A stretch of 64,000 nucleotides of DNA from positions 2,171,603 through 2,235,602 of the forward strand of contig VWZX01004666.1 of assembly GCA_013399015.1 (NCBI GenBank), read 5' to 3'. A program made the translations under genes and the position numbers. How positions within the stretch are numbered: position 1 is the first letter of the stretch; the number at the start of each line of letters is the position of its first letter. The notes beneath the pieces are model-generated. The model made no database searches and had not been told where the DNA came from. It worked only from the letters and a program-made list of their open reading frames with translations. Below are positions 27,346 to 39,620 of the stretch, in pieces. The DNA comes from Galbula dea. Its lineage: Eukaryota > Chordata > Aves > Piciformes > Galbulidae.

Positions 27346-28479
27346 TAAGAATCCTTATAGGGGGCACAGGCATATAGAGCAGCAGCCACTATATATTGAG
27401 ACTTGTTCCATTAGGAACACGGAAATTGTGGCTGTAACACATGAAACAGTAGATTAATAGATTGGGAATCTACCATGGGATCATCTCTGTGGTTTCACTA
27501 CAGGAAAGCTGACAGTGTTCCTGAGCTTTATTTAGCTACAGTATGAAGGAAGAGGAAGGATGTGCAGCTATTGTACAGTGTTATGTTATGATGGGCTTGA
27601 CTAAGGACAAGAAGAATGCAACCACTTAACTCTTCTTCCCTTTGATAAATCTGCACATAGTTGTGCAGCAGTGAAATAAGTGTTTGATGGTGATTTTTGT
27701 CAGCTTCCTAGATCCTTATAGAGCCATAGGTGAGTTTTAGGAGTCATGGAGATTATCTACCATAAAAACAGACTATCTACCATACTAGGCAGCATCATAG
27801 TTGAAGGCAAGAAAATATCCTCCAAATCTCCCTTGATATACAGGATGTGTGTCAGGTTCCACCTTGACAGGGAACCCTTCTAGGTATTGATGGAAGGAAG
27901 GGACACAGTCAAGAAGCTACTCAAACTGTCTTTTCTCTCTGATCATATTAGCCATTGGGAAGCCAATTTTGTGCTGCTTAGAGCTGAGCTGATGATCACA
28001 GCTTTATTTTCTGAACAAGCAGAAACTACTTTGAGGGGATTTCCCCCCTTTCTTGGTATTTGAAAACTATTTTCCCAGGCCCTGCTTTCATAATACGGGT
28101 ATCTATAATATATAATATCAGCAAGTCTTACACAAACTGTTTTGTTTAGGAATACTGGAACTGTCTCCCTTTCTCCTCTACAAATGTATGTGTACATACA
28201 TTTAATCTTTAACATTAAAAATAACATTTTAAATCTCCTGAGAAGAATTCGGTGATCCTTTTAGGTAGTTCACTGCAACACTTCTATTTTAGTTCAGTAA
28301 TTTTTAATTAGCTAAGATTGCTTAGGAAATAGATGTAGGAATCTTTTTTCATGTAGGTAAAAAGTCAGAATTTAATTTCATGTCAAAGGGGAAGCAAATT
28401 TTGCCTCATCATTACTAATCTTTCTATTTTCTTGACAATTCTATAAAATATGACAATAAGTTTGTTCTGGAAGGGAGAT

Positions 28480-28620
28480 CTTAAAGGTGTGTAATTCCCA
28501 TGATTTGTTCCCCTGAAGCATTCCTGGTTATTGATACATTCTGTCAGCTAAGATTTACATCATTGATTAGTGTGATTTAGAGTGTCATGGCGTCATGTTC
28601 CTCCAGCCTTTCTAGCAAAG
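28480..28620. promoter_or_regulatory. Weak candidate conserved element
   Basis: GTGTAATTCCCATGATTTG, TTATTGATACATTCTG and CATCATTGATTAGTGTG lie close together in repeat-free sequence with a CpG (TCATGGCGTCATG). Inference only. Confidence 0.2.
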
Positions 28621-31600
28621 TAAGCAATTTAAAGTCATTGCATGTGATACTAGATTTCAAACCAGTAATTCAGCTGCAATGCTATGTTTGATCCAGTGTT
28701 TACTGCCTACCTACTATAACAACTAACAGTTTATAAACTTAGAGTTTCAAATGATGAGAGCTTTAGAAACTCATATAACAATAATGAAGAAATAGTGTGT
28801 GAGTGCCTGTGATTTTTTTTTTTTTCTTGCAGTTTTCCTCAACATGCTCAGGTATTTGGCAGATATTGGGAATGTTCACAGATGTGTGCCAAACCCATGA
28901 AGTTCAGTTTTCACACTTAGTCAAGGCAGAGACAGTTCACAGTTGGAGGGTTGGTTTATGTCTGTCTCCCAGATAATTTTATATATCTGAATATCTGCCT
29001 GTCTGCAGTATACCTCTGCTCCAAGTATGACACACAACTGCATTTTTTTAATTTCCTTCAAGCATCATAGTTATTTAGATTATCACTGGATGTTGTATTG
29101 TCTAGGGTTTAACAGTGCCACAAATTGTCATAGTCAGAAAGAGCATACTGGATTGGATAGACTTCAGGTTAGACTATATCAAGCAGTCTGTGAATTCCTA
29201 ACTGTGTCCAGGATCTCTCTAATTCTGATACTGGACTCATATTTTCATAGCTCTGAATTTTCATAGTGGAAGTTGTTCAAAGGTTGTCTCAGCTGGAGCT
29301 ATGCACTGAGTTATCCGATATTACATTACCACTCTTCTCAGAGAACTAAAATTTCCCCAGGTCCTTTCATGCAGCCTATCTGTAACATACCTGTTGACAT
29401 GAAAACAGAAGTTTAAAAAGAATGTAATTCATAAGAAAAGTCTAATTATTTGTGACATTTCATCCATCATGTCCTAAACTTCTCCAGAGGAAACGAGTAA
29501 CATTTCGTCTCCTTGACAGCCAACAACACACTGACGAACTGAAAAATGTTCTGCTATATTTCAGACTGTAGCATTTATGAGTAAAGAGCAAGTGCAAAAT
29601 AAATAGCAAGTGTAAAGAGCAGAAACCCACATAAGTAGGGGGCAGAAGCTTGGAGAGCTTTCTAAAAGTTTTCTCTTGGGTTAAAAACCAAAACAATCCT
29701 TCAAAAATAACCAGAATATTTCAGGGTAAGCCATCTGGATGGAAGCTATAGCAATAACACTCAGCCCAATCTGCATTGATGTTCCTAACCAGTTCTGTGA
29801 GATGCCTTGGGTAAATGTGGCAGCATAGTGCAGTCTAAGGAGAGCTACAGGGCGCAGATGAAGACAGGTTGGGAACAGCTTTTTAGGATATCCCCCAACC
29901 CTTCAAGACTGCCATAGGGCTGCTTCTATGGAGAAGCAGAGCAAGACTATGAAGTCTGCCCTCCTGATTTTTTTTTTTTTGAAGATGATACATAAGCACC
30001 TGCATACCAAAATTGATTTTGCTTCTGAATGCTCTATTACCTTGCTTCTGAATGACAGTTGATAATTCCCCACACTGACATTCTGTGTCTCGTTACTATT
30101 AGGCTTCAGTCAGGTTTTGGTGACCATTTCTTTATGGATGACCCATGTCTTTCTACATGGCACTTGTAGTCCTACATCTAGATGCCTCTGCTCCAGAAAC
30201 TGTATGTCTCTCCCACTTCAGGAAAGAGAGAATCTCTGTTAGTAATCCAGATTCCTATAGACATTTGGATATTTAACTCCCGCTGTTTTCCTGGGTAGTC
30301 AGAGATCTCATGCCTGTGAAACATGCTGTTTCCATCCGTTGATGGAGTGTGAAGGTCATCGGCGTTGGGATGCACATACAGCTCTTCATCTGTCTTTCAG
30401 ACCCTTATTGGTATCCTGTTGGCAGATCTCATGCTCTTCAAACTGTGTCATTTAAACAAACATTTAAACAAAGAAAAGTGCCGCATCCCAAAGTAGGGAA
30501 TCAATCAAATCTTCCATCTGGAAAGTCTAATGAAGCATAATAATGAGTTGGAGAATTTTGAAGTCATTTGGATGTTCTTTCTTTTCTGTTCTCTAGATAT
30601 AGAAGAAACCTTACATGCAGAAGATATAGCACAGTGTTTCTCTTTTTAAGTCTAAAAGCCTGTGATTGTACTTTGAGGAGAATACGAGTTTATGTAGCCA
30701 TTCCTAATCTCTCACAGGGTGGAGGCTCTTTCATTTCCATTCTTTTTCTTCTCTTTCCTTTTCTGTTATGCACACACAAAACCTCAGGAGTACATCATGA
30801 GCCAAGCTGTATTTTCTGTTTATTGCCACCAGGTTAATAACAGTAATGGTGCGAGGAGAAAATGAAGTGTTATGTAAAATCCTGCATTGCAGATTTTGGT
30901 GCTGATGCAAAGAGCTCAATAAAGTGTAACACTTTAATCATGGAGATAAAAATCACATAGCAGCTTCACAGTCTTCCAAGATGCAGAGCCTTAAGATGAA
31001 ATAGAAGTGGGAGAGAACGAGAAACTGACAATATTATTGAGTCCCAGGAAAGTTAGGGAAGAAAATAAGCCACTTTTCTTGATTCAGTTTTTGCATTCAC
31101 AAGATAAACACTTGAATATGTGTGTATATGAATTTCTTGGTATTAGAGAGAGCAAAATGCCACAGCCTTATACACAACACGGTGACATTTACAGGAACCT
31201 GGAAACCTTGCAGGGGGGGCGGGAAGGCAAATAACTACACCCTTACAAATACAAAACAAAAAAAAAAATCAACAAACAAATGAATTCCATACCGAGAAAG
31301 CCCCAAAATGAAAATAAAAAAATAGCCACCACCAGAACTGCTTCCTACTATGATATGAAGGTACTGGGTTTTTTTCAGTAGGCAAGCAGCCCAGCACATT
31401 TTTAGCTATGGTGGTCTTGAGTACAAATTCAGCATGCTAACAGAGAAGAGGACTCAGTTTTGGGTGGTGCTCATACTATGCATCTCTTCACTGTTACTGA
31501 GCTTTGTGTCTCTGCTTCTCATCCATAATAAGATTACAGTCCTGTCAAATGACTGCACATAAAATTATAGATTGCTGCCTTGTAGGGTTATTTTGAGGGA

Positions 31601-33695
31601 GGCCTGCAGGAGGAGGAGGAGTTATGTGAAGAAGATCTCTCCTGTGCAGGGAAATCTGTGGATGTAATAACATGAAGCACCACGCTAAAAAGTTGCATCA
31701 ATGACAACGACTATATATCTTTGAGCTGGACCAGCCACTGTGATGCACTTCAGTGCAGTTGTGTGCCAAGGGTTTTTTTCTTTGAAAAATGTTTTCAAAA
31801 GAGTCTCTTGCCCCACAACTTGGCTGTTGAAAATAATATAAGAATATTTTTTGTTGGAACAAACAACAGCAGTGGAAATACCTAGTTGAAGGCCAAGAAG
31901 AATGCCTCTGTTGACTCTAGAGAAACATCACATAGCTTTGCTTTCCTGGTATCTGGAAACAGAGTAGCTGAATACATAAAGGGAATCTGCGTTGCAGAGT
32001 TCAGCGACCATCCAGCCACCTCAGATGTTTCTTCTATGCCAACAGAGAAGCCATTCCAGAAAGTTTATGTAGTTCAGTTTTAGTTGGTGTCTGTGTCCTT
32101 GGGGATCAGTTGGAAGGAGCACAGCAACCTGCTGAGCTGTCTACTGTTTGGACAAGAAGAAGGAAAGGGGCAGTTCCCCAGCTTTATTGTGGGGTTTCTG
32201 TTGGCCCTGTTCTGCCCTAGTGCTTAGAGGTTCGCAGTCAGCTAGCATGGCAGTTTTCAATCTGTTGCATAGCTATCCCCTTGGGTAAGATTCAAGGTTA
32301 ATTCAAGGGCATGCTAAACCTTTCTGAGGCTTGAAGTTAACCCAGAAACTTTAATGTTTCCACCAGCTGTGATAACTATATGCCTAAGTTTGGAGCCACT
32401 GACTGAAAAACTCCTATGGAGACAAAATCAGGCATCATATGTATTAGTGGCTTTTGGTATCTGATAAACTCTGCCATCACTGCTTACCCATGATATGCCC
32501 ATCATAAGGAGTGCCTGATTACATGGCTGACTTAATCTGTGTGGCATGAAAGCTGACATTTTATATTACTTTATATCCTCTTGTCCAGCTGAGTTCACTT
32601 GTGTGAAATTAGCAGATGTCAGATTTGGACATTATAGGCAGAGGTGTCACAAGAAATGTGTATAAATAAACCAACCCTTGTGCAGTATTGTTAGAACAGG
32701 TCATGGTAGGAGATGGTAAAGAAAGGGAACGTTTCAGGATTCAGGACCCTGTAATATTTTCTTGGCAGATTTTCATGGAAGCTGAGGAGTGAACCAAGCT
32801 GATATCACTTTGGAAGCTAAATCTTATCCTAAGGATTATATGAAGTATAAACCTGCTGCTTCTTTGCTGAGATATGTCTGTGTCCATGAACAGCATCTAT
32901 TTCCCCATGTTGTGTGAAAACTTCCATTACAGCAGCATGGAATTCTCAACGTTATCTTAGTTTTATATTTCATATTTGGGGCACAGGACCAGGTAGGCTT
33001 TAATTACTAACATTTCTTGAAAGACAGCATACCTGCTAGTCTTGAGCTCATCCATAAAATTGAAGGGACAGTGGTTCTGGGAAAACTGCCACATTGTGTC
33101 AACAGGCGTTGTTTGCTTTTGAAGATTGCAGGCAAATGTATGGATTTGAAGGGCTGCCTTTTTAAGGACAGAAACAAACAAAACCAAGGCACTGCAGACG
33201 TCAGAAACAAACATCTGTGCAGGTTGTGTTTTTCAAAGCAGGCCTTTGCCTGGATGGGAAGTTCATCTAGCGTCTCTGCTCATATGCCTGGGTGTTCTCC
33301 CAGTTGAAGCCAGAGACCATGGGAGGAAAGCACCTTCCTTGGCTTCACATGCCATATCTATGACTGGAAAGGGGTAGGGTCGTATCACAAAACACAGCTG
33401 GCCCACAAGGATGGACAAAGCTGTAGAGATGTGAATCTGGGAAAGGAAGCATTGACCATCTATTTCTTGAGCCTACTCCTCAGACCAGTCTTGATTGCTA
33501 CCAGATAGTACTCAAGTCTCAGATGCAACCATTTTTCCCTAAAAACAGGAACAAGCTGAGAGATAGGTTCTTCACATGTTGTTATGACTGTCCTGCTGAG
33601 TCATTTAAAACTTTGTTCATGGCAGGATAAGGCTTAAATTGAGAATCCATTGCTTAAAATATTCACATTCTCTTGTATTTTTCTTTTCCTTTGCC
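28621..33695. other. Intron, mostly featureless
   Basis: It contains a T run followed by CTTGCAG at 28813-28831 (looks like an acceptor but no coding sequence follows), a T run at 29969-29980, and the A-rich tract at 31246. No gene is recognised. Confidence 0.6.
31246..31322. repeat. A-rich low-complexity tract
   Basis: A runs with ACA units (ATACAAAACAAAAAAAAAAA) are followed by AAAATGAAAATAAAAAAATA. No element body is recognisable. Confidence 0.75.
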
Positions 33696-33807
33696 TGTAG
33701 AGGTGTGGCACTTAGGAACATGTTTTAGTGGCATGGTAGTGATAAATTGACAGTTGGACTTGTTGGTCTTAGAGGTCTCTTCCAATCTTAAAGATTCTGT
33801 GATTCTC
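33696..33807 (+). mobile_element. CR1 LINE 3' UTR fragment
   Basis: The segment from GTGGCACTTAGGAACATG to AAGATTCTGTGATTCTCAG matches the CR1 3' UTR and tail, including GACTTG..GGTCTTAGAGGTCTCTTCCAA. It is a short 5'-truncated copy. Confidence 0.88.
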
Positions 33808-35894
33808 AGAGTTGGGGAGGGGGGAAAGAGAGGACAATTTATGAACAGCTCAACCAGCTGATTGGACTGGAAAAAAGACAACTCTCCAAATATTTAGATT
33901 AATATTTTTTTGCCCAGATGGATTGGTTCTCTAGGTCACGATGTGGACTTAAAGAAAACTGTGCTAGCTTTTGCTGTCACAGGGTCCTGACAATAAATGG
34001 TGACCCATCTGTGAGAGAAGTGGTAAAGGATGGAGTTTTTGAGGCTGTCCTTGTTGCCAGAGTCATGCATCTGAAAACAGGACCAGTTCACAATAGGGCT
34101 GTGCACCTTGTGAAGGAAAGGGTTGCCAGTGGGGGTGTGAATGCACTGCAATTAATTAATGCAGGTAATGCTTTCAAGCTGGGAAGTGCTAGAACAACTA
34201 GCACCATTTGTTGTAGAAGCAATAGAGACTTTTGCCATTTGTGAAGGTGGCAAAAAGAGGAATTCAGCAAAGACAGAGATTAACGTAATGATGGGTGAAC
34301 ACTAGAATACACTCTCAGATACTAATTAGCGATTGGGATAGCTTCTAGTCCTGGAAGACTAGAAACACTATGTGTTTACAACTTAAAACAAAAAAAAAAA
34401 GTCAGAAAAAGAGTGAGTCAGTAATTTCCTAGTGTGCTGAATACATAGTGATAGTGCTTTTACCTCCCAGGTGCCTAGGTTTTGTTTGTGTGCCTTTTCC
34501 AAACATTTATTACTGTTTTCTCTGCTTATAAAATACAGCCAGGTTATTTTATTGGGGGGTTAGGGGTTTGGGAGGTTTTTTTGTATGGTTTTCACTCAAT
34601 ATAACATGAGAGACTGTCAACATAAAATTCTACAAAGTGCTGGCTGGATCTGTGGTTAACCCTTGTTTTAAAAAATACAAGGTTATTTTTTGTCTGTGTC
34701 CTTTAATACTATGGGTCATCTGCATGTCAGAAAAAGCCCGTGAGAGGCAATCCAACCCAGAATTGAATGAGCTGCTATGGTGCATCATCTGATATTCTTG
34801 GTGTGCTTCCATGAAACAAAGTAGTTAAAAATGTTGCTATACCTTTCCATGGACTAGGGTGGCATTCTTTGTGCAGGTTGCTTGCAAGTGTACTTGTTTG
34901 ATAGACTCCCTGGTGAGAATCATTGAACGTTTTCCTTGCTAGGAAGAAAATGAGGTGGGGAAAAAAAAATAGAGTAGTTGAGACAGGTTTTAAGGGTCAT
35001 CAAAGTATTTGCTTCCACTTCTATCGTCTTATAATACTTTAATTCTGTGCAATTACGGACTAGTTTTAAGTCCTCCCCTTTTCTCTTACAAGCAGGCCAC
35101 CTCACATTTTAAATGTCTGCAGTAGTTCCTGCAATGAAACCAGGGCTATTGTAGCACTGAAATCTCTAAAACTGCAGTGACTTTCAGTTGGATAGTGATC
35201 CACTGTATATCTGGAAATGTAGCTGTTGCCCTCAGGGAGCTGTATTTGTCATAATTTCCTCCTTGGGAGCAAGGCACAATGAAATCACAGCTTCTCCTGG
35301 TCTCAGCTGTTGAGAAAATCCCTGACAGGCCTAATAGACAGTGCTCTTTTCCCTTGATCAGCTGGGCTTTGGTCATCGCTGAGTTGAACATTGTTCACTA
35401 AATGAATAGCTCCCAGAATGTAAACTTCACCTGTTATCCTTCCATTTAGGAAAATTGAGAGTTTTAGTCTTTTGTACTCTGTATTCAAGAGATGAGAGGG
35501 GGAAAAAAGCCACCTAAAAACCTCCATTTAAATGTAAATTTTGACTTTTCACATCTGACAAAATAGGGTGTTTGTTTTTATAAACAATACATATAAATAA
35601 ATCCATGGAATTGAAAGAACAAAACCCCTCTCTTGTTGATATATTCTCCACATAGTAATCTTTGCTCTCATCATGTTACGTATTTTTCTGTTTCTTTTTA
35701 CCTTAAAACTAATTTTACTGCAAAAACAAGAACAGGAGATCATTAGGAGGAAATATTCTGGTGCTGGCTTATTCAGAGAAAACATGCCATCTGCCTAATG
35801 TGTTTCATCTTGTGTCAGTCTAAGATGCGTTGTTTGGGTTTAACATGCCAGTCACTAGCCTAGAAAGAGTGCAGGCAGCAGCTCTGACACATAT
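33808..35894. other. Intron, one unexplained open frame
   Basis: A plus-strand open frame at 33918-34244 (108 codons, includes GVFEAVLVARVMHLKTGPVH) has no stop for its length and a mixed amino acid composition, but I recognise no family and see no splice sites that fit. The rest is unremarkable. Confidence 0.5.
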
Positions 35895-35928
35895 GCTTGG
35901 TTAAGCTTGGTTAACAACGCTTGGTTAA
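35895..35928. repeat. Three copies of GCTTGGTTAA
   Basis: GCTTGGTTAA occurs at 35895-35904, 35905-35914 and 35919-35928. The third copy runs into the CR1 that starts at about 35919, so the repeat sits on an insertion boundary. Confidence 0.85.
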
Positions 35929-36104
35929 GCATTGGAACAGGCTTCCCAGGGAAGAGGTGGAGTCACCATCCCTGGAGGTGTTCAAAAAACACGTTAGATG
36001 TGGCACTTTGCAACATGGTTTTTTGGGCATGGTGGACTAGGGTCAACTGTTGGACTTGAAGACCTTAGAGATCTTTCCCAAGCTAAACTATTCTCTGGTT
36101 CTAT
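35919..36104 (+). mobile_element. CR1 LINE 3' end
   Basis: The copy begins near AAGCATTGGAACAGGCTTCC, encodes HWNRLPREEVESPSLEVFKK, and continues through the 3' UTR (GGACTTGAAGACCTTAGAG) to a degraded tail ending TTCTCTGGTTCTAT. It is 5'-truncated, like most CR1 copies. Confidence 0.9.
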
Positions 36105-37499
36105 ATCCTGGCTAGGGTTCTAAACCCTTTCTGCTTTCCAGAGACCACACTGCCTATGAAATAGGCCGAGATTTTGGGCAGAGGTTACAGTTTTCATAAT
36201 CTACACTGTTGTCACATTGGAGTCTGAGAGGCATTTGTGCAATGAACTGAAGTGGTTTGGGATATATTTTGTCTTCACAACATCACACTGTTAAGAAGCA
36301 AGAGCAAAGACCTAGCCTGAAAATGAGTTATTTCGAAGAAATCTGGCTGGTAAGTCTGAGGGGTCAGCAGCTGAGGTGGTTGGTGGCAGTGTCTCCCCAA
36401 TGGCAACAGCACAGTACAAGCTCCACTCTTCTTTACTGTGTTAGGGAAGGGATGAAGGAGTCATTTGGCATAGCATAACAGAGAGGCAAACACTTGAATC
36501 CCAAAAGGAGAATAGTCATACAGTGGAGCCCTCCTTCCTCCGAACTGGCAGGTCTCTTCTGTCTATTTGTCTGTTGGTGGATCAGAATGAGCTCAGCATC
36601 TGTCCTTGTTCTGCCGTGCAGTGTGGAGTCAGCTGCCTGCAGGGATGGGGCACATTTTGGGGTTCAGCACTGTGATCAGGACCCATCAATGGGGAGGTTT
36701 CAGAAATGAGGCCTTCTTTATCAGTTGTTTCCACTTTCAGTTACAGAATTCTTGCCTGACAAATAGATGGTACATGTCTCAGATGGATAAATGCATCTGG
36801 ACATATTTTGTTAATGCTGTGTGTAATAAAGACTTTAGCTTATTTTTTTATTAAGAAAAGAAGTTGGCAGACAGCTTTAAATGTCTGCCTAAGGACAAAA
36901 TGAACTGAGTTTTGTAGATAGTTGCTTTTTTTCTTAATAAATAAATAAATGGAAAGATTTTTATGTTGATAATAAAAATAACTAATGCAGAGCTTTTTCA
37001 ACTAGTGCCTGAAGACATGGACAGATGTGGGATTTTGAAGGGATAAAGAATTGAAATCTGTTGGCAGGTAGTTGCTATAAAAATGACTATACTTCCTGCC
37101 TCTTATTACAGACCAACATTCAACAAATGAAGAGTCTCTGAGAAAGCTAATGATGACAGGATCAGGTTCCAACCACCAGAGATAGCAGAAACCTCCTCCC
37201 TTCAGAGAAATGTAAAGTTAAAGGAAAGTGGTTGGGAAAGCTGGGAGCTTTATTAAAGTATACTTCTGGACTTTCTCCAGCTTACAATGTGATGCGTGGG
37301 AGTGAGGAGGAGAGGAAACAGCCAGGGAAACTATGAAGAAAGAGCACAAGTTCACCAAAAGTTTGGTTTGCCCATAAGTTGTCTCCCAAAGTTTTGAGCA
37401 ATCTCTTTCTGCCTCCAGAGAACTTTCACTACTCTGCTGTTGTATGTAGTTGGTATCTATCTTGCTGTGCAGTCCATTGTTGGAATAAGGAGGTAAAAT
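36105..37499. other. Intron, nothing recognised
   Basis: Only an AATAAATAAATAAATG run at 36936-36951 stands out. Confidence 0.6.
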
Positions 37500-37604
37500 A
37501 TAGATGTGGACGGACATGGTTTAGTGAGTATGGTGGTGATAGGTTAACAGTTGGACTTAATGATCTTAAAAGTCGCTTCCATCCTTAATGATTCTGTGAT
37601 TCTC
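37500..37604 (+). mobile_element. CR1 LINE 3' UTR fragment
   Basis: The segment runs from TAGATGTGGACGGACATGG through GGTTAACAGTTGGACTTAAT to AATGATTCTGTGATTCT, which is the CR1 3' UTR and tail. It abuts an LTR-like fragment directly downstream. Confidence 0.9.
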
Positions 37605-37698
37605 ACTTTCACCCTTCCAATTCTCTCCCCCATTCCACTGAGGAGGGAAGGAGTGAGTGACCATGTGGGGCTTAGCTGCCTACCAAGGTTAAATCACA
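37605..37698 (+). mobile_element. Avian ERV LTR, 3' end fragment
   Basis: The stretch with ATTCTCTCCCCCATTCCACT, GAGTGAGTGACCATGTGG, GGCTTAGCTGCC and GGTTAAATCACA resembles the 3' end of a common avian retroviral LTR, which ends in GGTTAAACCACGACA as I recall. It follows the CR1 tail without a spacer. Only the 3' part is present; no internal viral genes are seen. Confidence 0.5.
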
Positions 37699-39503
37699 AT
37701 TGCTCTGCAATGCAGCCACTCTGTAGGGCCAATCTTCTGAAGCAGTCAGTAACATGTATCCTAGAACAGTCTAGCCACTCTAGCATATGGTAACTAAACC
37801 TGAAAACAGCAAGTGGACTATGAGGGTTGAGGCAGTGTTTAGGAGTGCAAAGATCAAATGTCTATTTAATATACCTACAGTTCAGAGCAAATTGTTTTGC
37901 TGTCCATTACAGACAGCTGTAAAAGTTGTAGGGAAAGTTGAAATCAAGTTTAAAATATTTCTTTGTGTTTAAACATGCATTTTTATGCTCACACTTTTAT
38001 GAAGGTGTCTATACACACATAGAAGAAAAAGCCAACAAAAACTGCCTAAATGTCTAAGTTTCCTATGGGCAGTGTGGGTTTGCTGCTGTTGTCTAGAGTG
38101 GGAAATAATCTTCTTCAGAGTCCTGCTATACCTTTGTTTAGTTATGCCCTGGTGAATCCTCTTGAAATTGTCACTCTGATTATTTCTTATATAACTGTGC
38201 TGAGTCTTTGATATTCTGCAAGGCCTGAGTATTCTTTCTGTAGGAAATGGTAAAAAAAAAAAAAAGGTCCCCAATGTGTGCTCACAAGGGATGCATTGTC
38301 TTTGAGATTTTGTGAGTTTACTTACAGACACAGTTAGCTGCCCTGCTGTTTGTTCTGACAGGCAGAACACAAGGTGATATTGCCTGCAGCAATATGTTTA
38401 CCTGTTGGCCAGTGTGGGTAGGGGAATATTGGAGGAAAAAAGTTTCAGATACAACTGATGCTGATAAGTGCCTTGCAAAAGACATATGTCATGTTTTCAG
38501 CTGTAAAAGCAGATCCTTTCAAAATGCCCGTTACATTTGAGCTTTTATAGCACTGTATGGATAATAAATGCTCTTAAATGTAAAGCACAGAGGAAACATT
38601 CTGCAGTTTGGTGCAAAAGGCTATGCTGATCTGTCTCAGTGTGTGTCAAACCCAAGAAAACATCTTCCAGTTGTGGTTGAATCTTAGGTCAAGAAGAGAA
38701 TATTTTTTTATTATTATTATTTGTTAGCAAGCTGTCCCTCCCCTCAGTAGCTATCTGATATATAGTTCCTAATCTTTTTCAGTCTTCTATGTTCCTGATT
38801 ATCAGCTTTCACTTTTATCTCCTGCTTGGGTGTGCTTATTGCCTGCACTGAGTACAAGGAAGTAAAAGAAAGATGCAACATGAAAAGGAACAGAATAAGA
38901 GTAGTGACCATGGATAACTTCTGCTTGCGGTAAGGACTTGCCAGGAAGATGAGAAGTTAGTTTGCTTTTCAGCTGTCAATCCTTAATAAAGCATGTGCAC
39001 AATGTTCATCCACAGCCTTCCTGTCTTCTCAAGCAAGTAGATGGCCACATAACCCTTGACTGGCACAATTAGTGTGGTTTCCTTCCTCCTGACTGGGCAG
39101 GTTTGTAGTTTGCATGCAGGTATATGTATTTCTTTCTTACTCCACATGGATCTATGTAAAATAAGAACAGACACTACAGGTCCTCTCATAGATCTAACTA
39201 GTCAGATTTTCTGGGCATGTTGTTAGTAGGTAGAATAAGACACTCGGCCTGTATAAGAAATTTTACATGTGTAAAATGAACATTTACCTTTGACATCCAG
39301 CTTGTAGATATCACTGGTTTAGGGGTTTCTTGAGGTGAAAGCTTTATACAGAGCAGGACCTAATTACAGTAATCTGTCTAAACTCTTTCTAAAGTAGATA
39401 GTTTAAACTGCAGAAATAGACATACTTTTCATCATCAAACAATACCTTAGTATTTTAGGAAACTCAAAAGTCTCATTCTGCAGCATAAATTGATGTCTAA
39501 TTG
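37699..39503. other. Intron, nothing recognised
   Basis: An A run at 38252-38265 and a TTATTATTATTATTT run at 38708-38722 are the only simple repeats. Confidence 0.6.
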
Positions 39504-39620
39504 GAAAATAAGAACATTAATGCTGCATCAAGCCCAAAGTCTAGTTGGTTCAGTATCCAGTGGCCTATTGCAGATGCTAAGGGATAGACTAAAAACAGGG
39601 CAAAGTTGCTGGCAATCTGT
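39504..39620 (+). mobile_element. Probable ancient amniote interspersed repeat
   Basis: AAATAAGAACATTAATGCTG, CAAGCCCAAAGTCTAG, and TCAGTATCCAGTGGCCTATTG line up with an old repeat known from reptiles and birds (ATAAGAACA..CCATACTGGG..CCAAAGGTCCATCTAG..CAGTATCC). The family is uncertain; I would place it with old CR1/L3-type elements. The match may continue weakly to about 39745. Confidence 0.45.

Noticed and set aside
28811..28832. Strong acceptor-like T run ending CTTGCAG
   Set aside because: No open coding sequence similar to AGBL4 or any known protein follows, and no partner donor was found. Treated as a chance pseudo-acceptor.
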